DNA of 64,000 nt from Cyprinodon diabolis (lineage: Eukaryota > Chordata > Actinopteri > Cyprinodontiformes > Cyprinodontidae): contig JARPUW010000555.1 of assembly GCA_030533445.1 (NCBI GenBank), positions 124,001 through 188,000 on the forward strand. The letters are read 5' to 3'. Below the pieces are notes generated by a model. The model had not been told where the DNA came from. It did not search any database and saw nothing but the letters and a program-made list of their open reading frames with translations. Shown here in pieces: positions 24,360 through 37,142 of the stretch. The position numbers were made by a program, and so were the translations under genes. Position 1 is the first letter of the stretch. The number at the start of each line of letters is the position of its first letter.

Positions 24360-27300
24360 GAGCAGATGTCTTTGGTTCCAAGCTTCAAATCAGAAGGTTG
24401 AGGCCAAAAAGCTCTTTTCACAGTGAGATAAGGCCATTTTGGCCTCCGGAGTTGTAACAGACAAACCATTAATGATACAGCCATGATCTTTTCTGGCAAT
24501 CATATAGAGCTGAAAACTAACAATATAAAGTAGATTTGAGCAGATGTTTTTGGTTCCAAGCTTCAAATCAGAAGGTTGAGGCCAAAATGCTCTTTTCACA
24601 GTGAGATAATGCCATTTTGGCCTCTGGAGTTGTAACAGACAAACCATTAATGATACAGCCATGATCTTTTCTGGCAATCATCTAGAGCTGAAAACTAACA
24701 ATATAAAGTAGATTTGAGCAGATGTTTTTGGTTCCAAGCTTCAAATCAGAAGGTTGAGGCCAAAATGCTCTTTTCACAGTGAGATAAGGCCATTTTGGCC
24801 TCTGGAGTTGTAACAGACAAACCATTAATGATACAGCCATGATCTTTTCTGGCAATCATCTAGAGCTGAAAACTAACAATATAAAGTAGATTTGAGCAGA
24901 TGTTTTTGGTTCCAAGCTTCATATTAGAAGGTTGAGGCCAAAACGCTATTTTAACAGTGAGATAAGGTCATTTTGGCCTCTGGAGTTGTAACAGACAAAC
25001 CATTAATGATACAGCCATGACCTTTTCTGGCAATCCTCTAGAGCTGAAAACTAACAATATAAAGTAGATTTGAGCAGATGTTTTTGGTTCCAAGCTTCAA
25101 ATGAGAAGGTTGAGGCCAAAACGCTCTTTTCACAGTGAGATAATGCCATTTTGGCCTCTGGAGTTGTAACAGACAAACCATTAATGATACAGCCATGATC
25201 TTTCTGGCAATCATCTAAAGCTGAAAACTAACAATATAAAGTAGATTTGAGCAGATGTTTTTGGTTCCAAGCTTCATATTAGAAGGTTGAGGCCAAAACG
25301 CTATTTTAACAGTGAGATAAGGTCATTTTGGCCTCTGGAGTTGTAACAGACAAACCATTAATGATACAGCCATGACCTTTTCTGGCAATCCTCTAGAGCT
25401 GAAAACTAACAATATAAAGTAGATTTGAGCAGATGTTTTTGGTTCCAAGCTTCAAATGAGAAGGTTGAGGCCAAAACGCTCTTTTCACAGTGAGATAATG
25501 CCATTTTGGCCTCTGGAGTTGTAACAGACAAACCATTAATGATACAGCCATGATCTTTCTGGCAATCATCTAAAGCTGAAAACTAACAATATAAAGTAGA
25601 TTTGAGCAGATGTCTTTGGTTCCAAGCTTCAAATCAGAAGGTTGAGGCCAAAAAGCTCTTTTCACAGTGAGATAAGGCCATTTTGGCCTCCGGAGTTGTA
25701 ACAGACAAACCATTAATGATACAGCCATGATCTTTTCTGGCAATCATATAGAGCTGAAAACTAACAATATAAAGTAGATTTGAGCAGATGTTTTTGGTTC
25801 CAAGCTTCAAATCAGAAGGTTGAGGCCAAAATGCTCTTTTCACAGTGAGATAATGCCATTTTGGCCTCTGGAGTTGTAACAGACAAACCATTAATGATAC
25901 AGCCATGATCTTTTCTGGCAATCATCTAGAGCTGAAAACTAACAATATAAAGTAGATTTGAGCAGATGTTTTTGGTTCCAAGCTTCATATTAGAAGGTTG
26001 AGGCCAAAACGCTATTTTAACAGTGAGATAAGGTCATTTTGGCCTCTGGAGTTGTAACAGACAAACCATTAATGATACAGCCATGACCTTTTCTGGCAAT
26101 CCTCTAGAGCTGAAAACTAACAATATAAAGTAGATTTGAGCAGATGTTTTTGGTTCCAAGCTTCAAATGAGAAGGTTGAGGCCAAAACGCTCTTTTCACA
26201 GTGAGATAATGCCATTTTGGCCTCTGGAGTTGTAACAGACAAACCATTAATGATACAGCCATGATCTTTCTGGCAATCATCTAAAGCTGAAAACTAACAA
26301 TATAAAGTAGATTTGAGCAGATGTTTTTGGTTCCAAGCTTCAAATCAGAAGGTTGAGGCCAAAACGCTCTTTTCACAGTGAGATAATGCCATTTTGGCCT
26401 CTGAAGTTGTAACAGACAAACCATTAATGATACAGCCATGATCCTTCCTGGCCATCATCTAGAGCTGAAAACTAACAATATAAAGCAGATTTGAGCAGAT
26501 GTTTTTGGTTCCAAGCTTCAAATCAGAAGGTTGAGGCCAAAATGCTCTTTTCACAGTGAGATAATGCCATTTTGGCCTCTGGAGTTGTAACAGACAAACC
26601 ATTAATGATACAGCCATGATCTTTTCTGGCAATCATCTAGAGCTGAAAACTAACAATATAAAGTAGATTTGAGCAGATGTTTTTGGTTCCAAGCTTCATA
26701 TTAGAAGGTTGAGGCCAAAACGCTATTTTAACAGTGAGATAAGGTCATTTTGGCCTCTGGAGTTGTAACAGACAAACCATTAATGATACAGCCATGACCT
26801 TTTCTGGCAATCATCTAGAGCTGAAAAATAACAATATAAAGTGGATTTGAGCAGATGTTTTTGGTTTCAAGCTTCAAATCAGAAGTTGAGGCCAAAATGC
26901 TCTTTTCAAAGTGAGATAATCCCATTTTGGCCTCTGGAGTTGTAACAGACAAACCATTAATGATACAGCCATGATCTTTTCTGGCAATCATCTAGAGCTG
27001 AAAACTAACAATATAAAGTAGATTTGAGCAGATGTTTTTGGTTCCAAGCTTCAAATCAGAAGGTTGAGGCCAAAATGCTCTTTTCACAGTGAGATAAGGC
27101 CATTTTGGCCTCTGGAGTTGTAACAGACAAACCATTAATGATACAGCCATGATCTTTTCTGGCAATCATCTAGAGCTGAAAACTAACAATATAAAGTAGA
27201 TCTGAGCAGATGTTTTTGGTTCCAAGCTTCATATTAGAAGGTTGAGGCCAAAACGCTATTTTAACAGTGAGATAAGGTCATTTTGGCCTCTGGAGTTGTA

Positions 27301-27914
27301 ACAGACAAACCATTAATGATACAGCCATGACCTTTTCTGGCAATCCTCTAGAGCTGAAAACTAACAATATAAAGTAGATTTGAGCAGATGTTTTTGGTTC
27401 CAAGCTTCAAATGAGAAGGTTGAGGCCAAAACGCTCTTTTCACAGTGAGATAATGCCATTTTGGCCTCTGGAGTTGTAACAGACAAACCATTAATGATAC
27501 AGCCATGATCTTTCTGGCAATCATCTAAAGCTGAAAACTAACAATATAAAGTAGATTTGAGCAGATGTTTTTGGTTCCAAGCTTCAAATTAGAAGGTTGA
27601 GGCCAAAACGCTCTTTTCACAGTGAGATAAGGCCATTTTGGCCTCTGGAGTTGTAACAGACAAACTATTAATGATACAGCCATGATCTTTTCTGGCAATC
27701 ATCTAGAGCTGAAAACTAACAATATAAAGTAGATTTGAGCAGATGTTTTTGGTTCCAAGCTTCAAATCAGAAGGTTGAGGCCAAAACGCTCTTTTCACAT
27801 TGAGATAAGGCCATTTTGGCCTCTGGAGTTGTAACAGACAAACCATTAATGATACAGCCATGATCTTTTCTGGCAATCATCTAGAGCTGAAAACTAACAA
27901 TATAAAGTAGATTT
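24360..27914. repeat. Terminal higher-order repeat copies before the 27.9-kb transition
   Basis: The type D spacing of 1244 bp (24390 to 25634) repeats that of 19236 to 20480. The CCTTCCTGG landmark recurs once more at 26443. It carries small private changes (GGCCATCATC near 26450, AAAGCAGATTT near 26483, ATAATCCC near 26917). After 27.56 kb, CAAATTAG/AAACTATT units begin a different subtype series. Confidence 0.78.
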
Positions 27915-29694
27915 GAGCAGATGTTTTTCGTTCCAGGCTTCAAATCAAAAGGTTGAGGCCAAAACGCTCTTTTCACAGTGAGATAATTCCATTTTGGCCT
28001 CTGGAGTTGTAACAGACAAACCATTAATGATACAGCCATGATCTTTTCTGGCAATCATCTAGAGCTGAAAACTAGCAATATAAAGTAGATTTGAGCAGAT
28101 GTTTTTTGTTCCAAGCTTCAAATCAGAAGGTTGAGGCCAAAACGCTCTTTTCACAGTGAGATAATGCCATTTTGGCCTCTGATGTTGTAACAGACAAACC
28201 ATTAATGATACAGCCATGATCCTTTCTGGCAATCATCTAGAGCTGAAAACTAACAATATAAAGTAGATTTGAGCAGATGTTTTTGGTTCCAAGCTTCAAA
28301 TCAGAAGGTTGAGGCCAAAAAGCTCTTTTCACAGTGAGATAAGGCCATTTTGGCCTCCGGAGTTGTAACAGACAAACCATTAATGATACAGCCATGATCT
28401 TTTCTGGCAATCATATAGAGCTGAAAACTAACAATATAAAGTAGATTTGAGCAGATGTTTTTGGTTCCAAGCTTCAAATCAGAAGGTTGAGGCCAAAATG
28501 CTCTTTTCACAGTGAGATAATGCCATTTTTGCCTCTGGAGTTGTAACAGACAAACCATTAATGATACAGCCATGATCTTTTCTGGCAATCATCTAGAGCT
28601 GAAAACTAACAATATAAAGTAGATTTGAGCAGATGTTTTTGGTTCCAAGCTTCATATTAGAAGGTTGAGGCCAAAACGCTTTTTTAACAGTGAGATAAGG
28701 TCATTTTGGCCTCTGGAGTTGTAACAGACAAACCATTAATGATACAGCCATGATCTTTTCTGGCAATCATCTAGAGCTGAATACTAACAATATAAAGTAG
28801 ATTTGAGCAGATGTTTTTGGTTCCAAGCTTCAAATCACAAGGTTGAGGCCAAAACGCTCTTTTCACAGTGAGATAATGCCATTTTGGCCTCTGGAGTTGT
28901 AACAGACAAACCATTAATGATACAGCCATGATCTTTCTGGCAATCATCTAGAGCTGAAAACTAACAATATAAAGTAGATTTGAGCAGATGTTTTTGGTTC
29001 CAAGCTTCAAATTAGAAGGTTGAGGCCAAAACGCTCTTTTCACAGTGAGATAAGGCCATTTTGGCCTCTGGAGTTGTAACAGACTAACCATTAATGATAC
29101 AGCCATGATCTTTTCTGGCAATCATCTAGAGCTGAAAACTAACAATATAAAGTAGATTTGAGCAGATGTTTTTGGTTCCAAGCTTAAAATCAGAAGGTTG
29201 AGGCCAAAACGCTCTTTTGCACAGTGAGATAATGCCATTTTGGCCTCTGAAGTTGTAACAGACAAACCATTAATGATACAGCCATGATCTTTTCTGGCAA
29301 TCATCTAGAGCTGAAAACTAGCAATATAAAGTAGATTTGAGCAGATGTTTTTTGTTCCAAGCTTCAAATCAGAAGGTTGAGGCCAAAACGCTCTTTTCAC
29401 AGTGAGATAATGCCATTTTGGCCTCTGAAGTTGTAACAGACAAACCATTAATGATACAGCCATGATCCTTTCTGGCAATCATCTAGAGCTGAAAACTAAC
29501 AATATAAAGTAGATTTGAGCAGATATTTTTGGTTCCAAGCTTCAAATCAGAAGGTTGAGGCCAAAACGCTCTTTTCACAGTGAGATAAGGCCATTTTGGC
29601 CTCCGGAGTTGTAACAGATAAACCATTAATGATACAGCCATGATCTTTTCTGGCAATCATCTAGAGCTGAAAACTAACAATATAAAGTAGATTT
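27915..29694. repeat. 10-monomer tandem duplication, copy 1 (1780 bp)
   Basis: Marked by TTTTTCGTTCC near 27924, CTGATGTTG near 28189, a damaged arm ATTTTTGCCTC near 28527 and CTGAATACTAAC near 28777. Each recurs 1780 bp later in the adjacent copy. Private differences in this copy include CAAATCACAAGG near 28831, AGACTAACC near 29082 and AGCTTAAAATC near 29183. Confidence 0.88.
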
Positions 29695-31474
29695 GAGCAG
29701 ATGTTTTTCGTTCCAGGCTTCAAATCAAAAGGTTGAGGCCAAAACGCTCTTTTCACAGTGAGATAATTCCATTTTGGCCTCTGGAGTTGTAACAGACAAA
29801 CCATTAATGATACAGCCATGATCTTTTCTGGCAATCATCTAGAGCTGAAAACTAGCAATATAAAGTAGATTTGAGCAGATGTTTTTTGTTCCAAGCTTCA
29901 AATCAGAAGGTTGAGGCCAAAACGCTCTTTTCACAGTGAGATAATGCCATTTTGGCCTCTGATGTTGTAACAGACAAACCATTAATGATACAGCCATGAT
30001 CCTTTCTGGCAATCATCTAGAGCTGAAAACTAACAATATAAAGTAGATTTGAGCAGATGTTTTTGGTTCCAAGCTTCAAATCAGAAGGTTGAGGCCAAAA
30101 AGCTCTTTTCACAGTGAGATAAGGCCATTTTGGCCTCCGGAGTTGTAACAGACAAACCATTAATGATACAGCCATGATCTTTTCTGGCAATCATATAGAG
30201 CTGAAAACTAACAATATAAAGTAGATTTGAGCAGATGTTTTTGGTTCCAAGCTTCAAATCAGAAGGTTGAGGCCAAAATGCTCTTTTCACAGTGAGATAA
30301 TGCCATTTTTGCCTCTGGAGTTGTAACAGACAAACCATTAATGATACAGCCATGATCTTTTCTGGCAATCATCTAGAGCTGAAAACTAACAATATAAAGT
30401 AGATTTGAGCAGATGTTTTTGGTTCCAAGCTTCATATTAGAAGGTTGAGGCCAAAACGCTTTTTTAACAGTGAGATAAGGTCATTTTGGCCTCTGGAGTT
30501 GTAACAGACAAACCATTAATGATACAGCCATGATCTTTTCTGGCAATCATCTAGAGCTGAATACTAACAATATAAAGTAGATTTGAGCAGATGTTTTTGG
30601 TTCCAAGCTTCAAATCAGAAGGTTGAGGCCAAAACGCTCTTTTCACAGTGAGATAATGCCATTTTGGCCTCTGGAGTTGTAACAGACAAACCATTAATGA
30701 TACAGCCATGATCTTTCTGGCAATCATCTAGAGCTGAAAACTAACAATATAAAGTAGATTTGAGCAGATGTTTTTGGTTCCAAGCTTCAAATTAGAAGGT
30801 TGAGGCCAAAACGCTCTTTTCACAGTGAGATAAGGCCATTTTGGCCTCTGGAGTTGTAACAGACAAACCATTAATGATACAGCCATGATCTTTTCTGGCA
30901 ATCATCTAGAGCTGAAAACTAACAATATAAAGTAGATTTGAGCAGATGTTTTTGGTTCCAAGCTTCAAATGAGAAGGTTGAGGCCAAAACGCTCTTTTGC
31001 ACAGTGAGATAATGCCATTTTGGCCTCTGAAGTTGTAACAGACAAACCATTAATGATACAGCCATGATCTTTTCTGGCAATCATCTAGAGCTGAAAACTA
31101 GCAATATAAAGTAGATTTGAGCAGATGTTTTTTGTTCCAAGCTTCAAATCAGAAGGTTGAGGCCAAAACGCTCTTTTCACAGTGAGATAATGCCATTTTG
31201 GCCTCTGAAGTTGTAACAGACAAACCATTAATGATACAGCCATGATCCTTTCTGGCAATCATCTAGAGCTGAAAACTAACAATATAAAGTAGATTTGAGC
31301 AGATATTTTTGGTTCCAAGCTTCAAATCAGAAGGTTGAGGCCAAAACGCTCTTTTCACAGTGAGATAAGGCCATTTTGGCCTCCGGAGTTGTAACAGATA
31401 AACCATTAATGATACAGCCATGATCTTTTCTGGCAATCATATAGAGCTGAAAACTAACAATATAAAGTAGATTT
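29695..31474. repeat. 10-monomer tandem duplication, copy 2 (1780 bp)
   Basis: Adjacent copy of 27915-29694 with TTTTTCGTTCC near 29704, CTGATGTTG near 29969 and CTGAATACTAAC near 30557. A third copy lies at 34195-35973 at an offset of about 4499 bp, where TTTTTCG has become TTTTTG and the first unit reads GAGAAAAGGCC. Confidence 0.88.
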
Positions 31475-32185
31475 GAGCAGATGTTTTTGGTTCCAAGCTT
31501 CAAATCAGAAGGTTGAGGCCAAAATGCTCTTTTCACAGTGAGATAATGCCATTTTGGCCTCTGGAGTTGTAACAGACAAACCATTAATGATACAGCCATG
31601 ATCTTTTCTGGCAATCATCTAGAGCTGAAAACTAACAATATAAAGTAAATTTGAGCAGATGTTTTTGGTTCCAAGCTTCAAATTAGAAGGTTGAGGCCAA
31701 AACGCTATTTTAACAGTGAGATAAGGTCATTTTGGCCTCTGGAGTTGTAACAGACAAACCATTAATGATACAGCCATGATCTTTTCTGGCAATCATCTAG
31801 AGCTGAAAACTAACAATATAAAGTAGATTTGAGCAGATGTTTTTGTTTCCAAGCTTCAAATCAGAAGGTTGAGGCCAAAACGCTCTTTTCACAGTGAGAT
31901 AATGCCATTTTGGCCTCTGGAGTTGTAACAGACAAACCATTAATGATACAGCCATGATCTTTCTGGCAATCATCTAGAGCTGAAAACTAACAATATAAAG
32001 TAGATTTGAGCAGATGTTTTTGGTTCCAAGCTTCAAATTAGAAGGTTGAGGCCAAAACGCTCTTTTCACAGTGAGATAAGGCCATTTTGGCCTCTGGAGT
32101 TGTAACAGACAAACCATTAATGATACAGCCATGATCCTTTCTGGCAATCATCTAGAGCTGAAAACTAACAATATAAAGTAGATTT
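31297..32185. repeat. 5-monomer duplication, copy 1 (889 bp)
   Basis: Begins with GAGCAGATATTTTTGG. It contains AAAGTAAATTTG at 31642 and TTTTTGTTTCC near 31842, both of which recur at +889. Its fifth unit (32008-32185) begins as a CAAATTAG type but ends with the type E tail GATCCTTTC, so it is itself recombinant. Confidence 0.88.
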
Positions 32186-33128
32186 GAGCAGATATTTTTG
32201 GTTCCAAGCTTCAAATCAGAAGGTTGAGGCCAAAACGCTCTTTTCACAGTGAGATAAGGCCATTTTGGCCTCCGGAGTTGTAACAGATAAACCATTAATG
32301 ATACAGCCATGATCTTTTCTGGCAATCATATAGAGCTGAAAACTAACAATATAAAGTAGATTTGAGCAGATGTTTTTGGTTCCAAGCTTCAAATCAGAAG
32401 GTTGAGGCCAAAATGCTCTTTTCACAGTGAGATAATGCCATTTTGGCCTCTGGAGTTGTAACAGACAAACCATTAATGATACAGCCATGATCTTTTCTGG
32501 CAATCATCTAGAGCTGAAAACTAACAATATAAAGTAAATTTGAGCAGATGTTTTTGGTTCCAAGCTTCAAATTAGAAGGTTGAGGCCAAAACGCTATTTT
32601 AACAGTGAGATAAGGTCATTTTGGCCTCTGGAGTTGTAACAGACAAACCATTAATGATACAGCCATGATCTTTTCTGGCAATCATCTAGAGCTGAAAACT
32701 AACAATATAAAGTAGATTTGAGCAGATGTTTTTGTTTCCAAGCTTCAAATCAGAAGGTTGAGGCCAAAACGCTCTTTTCACAGTGAGATAATGCCATTTT
32801 GGCCTCTGGAGTTGTAACAGACAAACCATTAATGATACAGCCATGATCTTTCTGGCAATCATCTAGAGCTGAAAACTAACAATATAAAGTAGATTTGAGC
32901 AGATGTTTTTGGTTCCAAGCTTCAAATTAGAAGGTTGAGGCCAAAACGCTCTTTTCACAGTGAGATAAGGCCATTTTGGCCTCTGGAGTTGTAACAGACA
33001 AACCATTAATGATACAGCCATGATCTTTTTTGGCCTCTGAAGTTGTAACAGACAAACCATTAATGATACAGCCATGATCCTTTCTGGCAATCATCTAGAG
33101 CTGAAAACTAACAATATAAAGTAGATTT
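32186..33128. repeat. 5-monomer duplication, copy 2, ending in a 232-bp unit
   Basis: Adjacent copy of 31297-32185 at +889. The fifth unit is 54 bp longer because it contains the recombination junction annotated at 32897-33128. The same set of units recurs 3610 bp downstream (35796 onward). Confidence 0.87.
32897..33128. repeat. 232-bp recombinant monomer with an internal 54-bp overlap, copy 1
   Basis: The unit runs normally to CATGATCTTTT at ~33028, then re-enters at TTGGCCTCTGAAGTTG and ends as a type E unit (GATCCTTTC). The GGCC landmark therefore occurs twice, at 32978 and 33032, 54 bp apart. The two halves carry different subtype variants (CTGGAG versus CTGAAG, GATCTTTT versus GATCCTTT). 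This fits a 124-bp deletion between two neighbouring monomers at shared T-runs better than a simple internal duplication. Confidence 0.85.
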
Positions 33129-34194
33129 GAGCAGATGTCTTTGGTTCCAAGCTTCAAATCAGAAGGTTGAGGCCAAAAAGCACTTTTCACAGTGAGATAA
33201 GGCCATTTTGGCCTCTGGAGTTGTAACAGACAAACCATTAATGATACAGCCATGATCTTTTCTGGCAATCATCTAGAGCCGAAAATAACAATATAAAGTG
33301 GATTTGAGCAGATGTTTTTGGTTTCAAGCTTCAAATCAGAAGTTGAGGCCACAACACTCTTTTTACAGTGAGATAATGCCATTTTGGCCTCTGGAGTTGT
33401 AACAGACAAACCATTAATGATACAGCCATGATCTTTTCTGGCAATCATCTAGAGCTGAAAACTAACAATATAAAGTCGATTTGAGCAGATGTTTTTGGTT
33501 CCAAGCTTCAAATCAGAAGGTTGAGGCCAAAATGCTCTTTTCACAGTGAGATAATGCCATTTTGGCCTCTGGAGTTGTAACAGAGAAACCATTAATGATA
33601 CAGCCATGATCCTTTCTGGCAATAATATAGAGCTGAAAACTAACAATATAAAGTAGATTTGAGCAGATGTTTTTGTTTCCAAGCTTCAAATCAGAAGGTT
33701 GAGGCCAAAACGCTCTTTTCACAGTGAGATAAGGCCATTTTGGCCTCTGGAGTTGTAACAGACAAACCATTAATGATACAGCCATGATCTTTTCTGGCAA
33801 TCATATAGAGCTGAAAACTAACAATATAAAGTAGATTTAAGCAGATGTTTTTGGTTCCAGGCTTCAAATCAGAAGGTTGAGGCCAAAATGCTCTTTTCAC
33901 AGTGAGATAAGGCCATTTTGGCCTCTGGAGTTGTAACAGACAAACTATTAATGATACAGCCATGATCTTTTCTGGCAATCATCTAGAGCTGAAAACTAAC
34001 AATATAAAGTAGATTTGAGCAGATGTTTTTGGTTCCAAGCTTCAAATCAGAAGGTTGAGGCCAAAACGCTCTTTTCACAGTGAGATAAGGCCATTTTGGC
34101 CTCTGGAGTTGTAACAGACAAACCATTAATGATACAGCCATGATCTTTACTGGCAATCATCTAGAGCTGAAAACTAACAATATAAAGTAGATTT

Positions 34195-37142
34195 GAGCAG
34201 ATGTTTTTGTTCCAGGCTTCAAATCAAAAGGTTGAGGCCAAAACGCTCTTTTCACAGTGAGAAAAGGCCATTTTGGCCTCTGGAGTTGTAACAGACAAAC
34301 CATTAATGATACAGCCATGATCTTTTCTGGCAATCATCTAGAGCTGAAAACTAGCAATATAAAGTAGATTTGAGCAGATGTTTTTTGTTCCAAGCTTCAA
34401 ATCAGAAGGTTGAGGCCAAAACGCTCTTTTCACAGTGAGATAATGCCATTTTGGCCTCTGATGTTGTAACAGACAAACCATTAATGATACAGCCATGATC
34501 CTTTCTGGCAATCATCTAGAGCTGAAAACTAACAATATAAAGTAGATTTGAGCAGATGTTTTTGGTTCCAAGCTTCAAATCAGAAGGTTGAGGCCAAAAA
34601 GCTCTTTTCACAGTGAGATAAGGCCATTTTGGCCTCCGGAGTTGTAACAGACAAACCATTAATGATACAGCCATGATCTTTTCTGGCAATCATATAGAGC
34701 TGAAAACTAACAATATAAAGTAGATTTGAGCAGATGTTTTTGGTTCCAAGCTTCAAATCAGAAGGTTGAGGCCAAAATGCTCTTTTCACAGTGAGATAAT
34801 GCCATTTTGGCCTCTGGAGTTGTAACAGACAAACCATTAATGATACAGCCATGATCTTTTCTGGCAATCATCTAGAGCTGAAAACTAACAATATAAAGTA
34901 GATTTGAGCAGATGTTTTTGGTTCCAAGCTTCATATTAGAAGGTTGAGGCCAAAACGCTTTTTTAACAGTGAGATAAGGTCATTTTGGCCTCTGGAGTTG
35001 TAACAGACAAACCATTAATGATACAGCCATGATCTTTTCTGGCAATCATCTAGAGCTGAATACTAACAATATAAAGTAGATTTGAGCAGATGTTTTTGGT
35101 TCCAAGCTTCAAATCAGAAGGTTGAGGCCAAAACGCTCTTTTCACAGTGAGATAATGCCATTTTGGCCTCTGGAGTTGTAACAGACAAACCATTAATGAT
35201 ACAGCCATGATCTTTCTGGCAATCATCTAGAGCTGAAAACTAACAATATAAAGTAGATTTGAGCAGATGTTTTTGGTTCCAAGCTTCAAATTAGAAGGTT
35301 GAGGCCAAAACGCTCTTTTCACAGTGAGATAAGGCCATTTTGGCCTCTGGAGTTGTAACAGACAAACCATTAATGATACAGCCATGATCTTTTCTGGCAA
35401 TCATCTAGAGCTGAAAACTAACAATATAAAGTAGATTTGAGCAGATGTTTTTGGTTCCAAGCTTCAAATGAGAAGGTTGAGGCCAAAACGCTCTTTTGCA
35501 CAGTGAGATAATGCCATTTTGGCCTCTGAAGTTGTAACAGACAAACCATTAATGATACAGCCATGATCTTTTCTGGCAATCATCTAGAGCTGAAAACTAG
35601 CAATATAAAGTAGATTTGAGCAGATGTTTTTTGTTCCAAGCTTCAAATCAGAAGGTTGAGGCCAAAACGCTCTTTTCACAGTGAGATAATGCCATTTTGG
35701 CCTCTGAAGTTGTAACAGACAAACCATTAATGATACAGCCATGATCCTTTCTGGCAATCATCTAGAGCTGAAAACTAACAATATAAAGTAGATTTGAGCA
35801 GATATTTTTGGTTCCAAGCTTCAAATCAGAAGGTTGAGGCCAAAACGCTCTTTTCACAGTGAGATAAGGCCATTTTGGCCTCCGGAGTTGTAACAGATAA
35901 ACCATTAATGATACAGCCATGATCTTTTCTGGCAATCATATAGAGCTGAAAACTAACAATATAAAGTAGATTTGAGCAGATGTTTTTGGTTCCAAGCTTC
36001 AAATCAGAAGGTTGAGGCCAAAATGCTCTTTTCACAGTGAGATAATGCCATTTTGGCCTCTGGAGTTGTAACAGACAAACCATTAATGATACAGCCATGA
36101 TCTTTTCTGGCAATCATCTAGAGCTGAAAACTAACAATATAAAGTAAATTTGAGCAGATGTTTTTGGTTCCAAGCTTCAAATTAGAAGGTTGAGGCCAAA
36201 ACGCTATTTTAACAGTGAGATAAGGTCATTTTGGCCTCTGGAGTTGTAACAGACAAACCATTAATGATACAGCCATGATCTTTTCTGGCAATCATCTAGA
36301 GCTGAAAACTAACAATATAAAGTAGATTTGAGCAGATGTTTTTGTTTCCAAGCTTCAAATCAGAAGGTTGAGGCCAAAACGCTCTTTTCACAGTGAGATA
36401 ATGCCATTTTGGCCTCTGGAGTTGTAACAGACAAACCATTAATGATACAGCCATGATCTTTCTGGCAATCATCTAGAGCTGAAAACTAACAATATAAAGT
36501 AGATTTGAGCAGATGTTTTTGGTTCCAAGCTTCAAATTAGAAGGTTGAGGCCAAAACGCTCTTTTCACAGTGAGATAAGGCCATTTTGGCCTCTGGAGTT
36601 GTAACAGACAAACCATTAATGATACAGCCATGATCTTTTTTGGCCTCTGAAGTTGTAACAGACAAACCATTAATGATACAGCCATGATCCTTTCTGGCAA
36701 TCATCTAGAGCTGAAAACTAACAATATAAAGTAGATTTGAGCAGATGTCTTTGGTTCCAAGCTTCAAATCAGAAGGTTGAGGCCAAAAAGCACTTTTCAC
36801 AGTGAGATAAGGCCATTTTGGCCTCTGGAGTTGTAACAGACAAACCATTAATGATACAGCCATGATCTTTTCTGGCAATCATCTAGAGCCGAAAATAACA
36901 ATATAAAGTGGATTTGAGCAGATGTTTTTGGTTTCAAGCTTCAAATCAGAAGTTGAGGCCACAACACTCTTTTTACAGTGAGATAATGCCATTTTGGCCT
37001 CTGGAGTTGTAACAGACAAACCATTAATGATACAGCCATGATCTTTTCTGGCAATCATCTAGAGCTGAAAACTAACAATATAAAGTCGATTTGAGCAGAT
37101 GTTTTTGGTTCCAAGCTTCAAATCAGAAGGTTGAGGCCAAAA
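34195..37142. repeat. Second copy of the 29.7-33.5-kb block
   Basis: 34195-35973 matches 29695-31474 at an offset of ~4499 bp, and 35796-37142 matches 32186-33532 at 3610 bp. The 889-bp difference is the five-monomer block present twice in the first copy and once here. Rare variants GAGGCCACAAC and AAAGTCGATTTG are carried over. Past 37142 similarity continues at 3432 bp, because the first copy has one extra unit at about 33.5-33.7 kb. Confidence 0.85.
36507..36738. repeat. 232-bp recombinant monomer, copy 2
   Basis: Same junction as at 32897-33128 (GGCC landmarks at 36588 and 36642), exactly 3610 bp downstream. The recombinant unit therefore formed before the larger block was duplicated and gives a relative date for the two events. 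Confidence 0.85.

Noticed and set aside
32974..33085. Simple 54-bp internal duplication within one monomer
   Set aside because: The two 54-bp parts carry different subtype variants (CTGGAG versus CTGAAG, GATCTTTT versus GATCCTTT), so fusion of two different neighbouring monomers explains them better.
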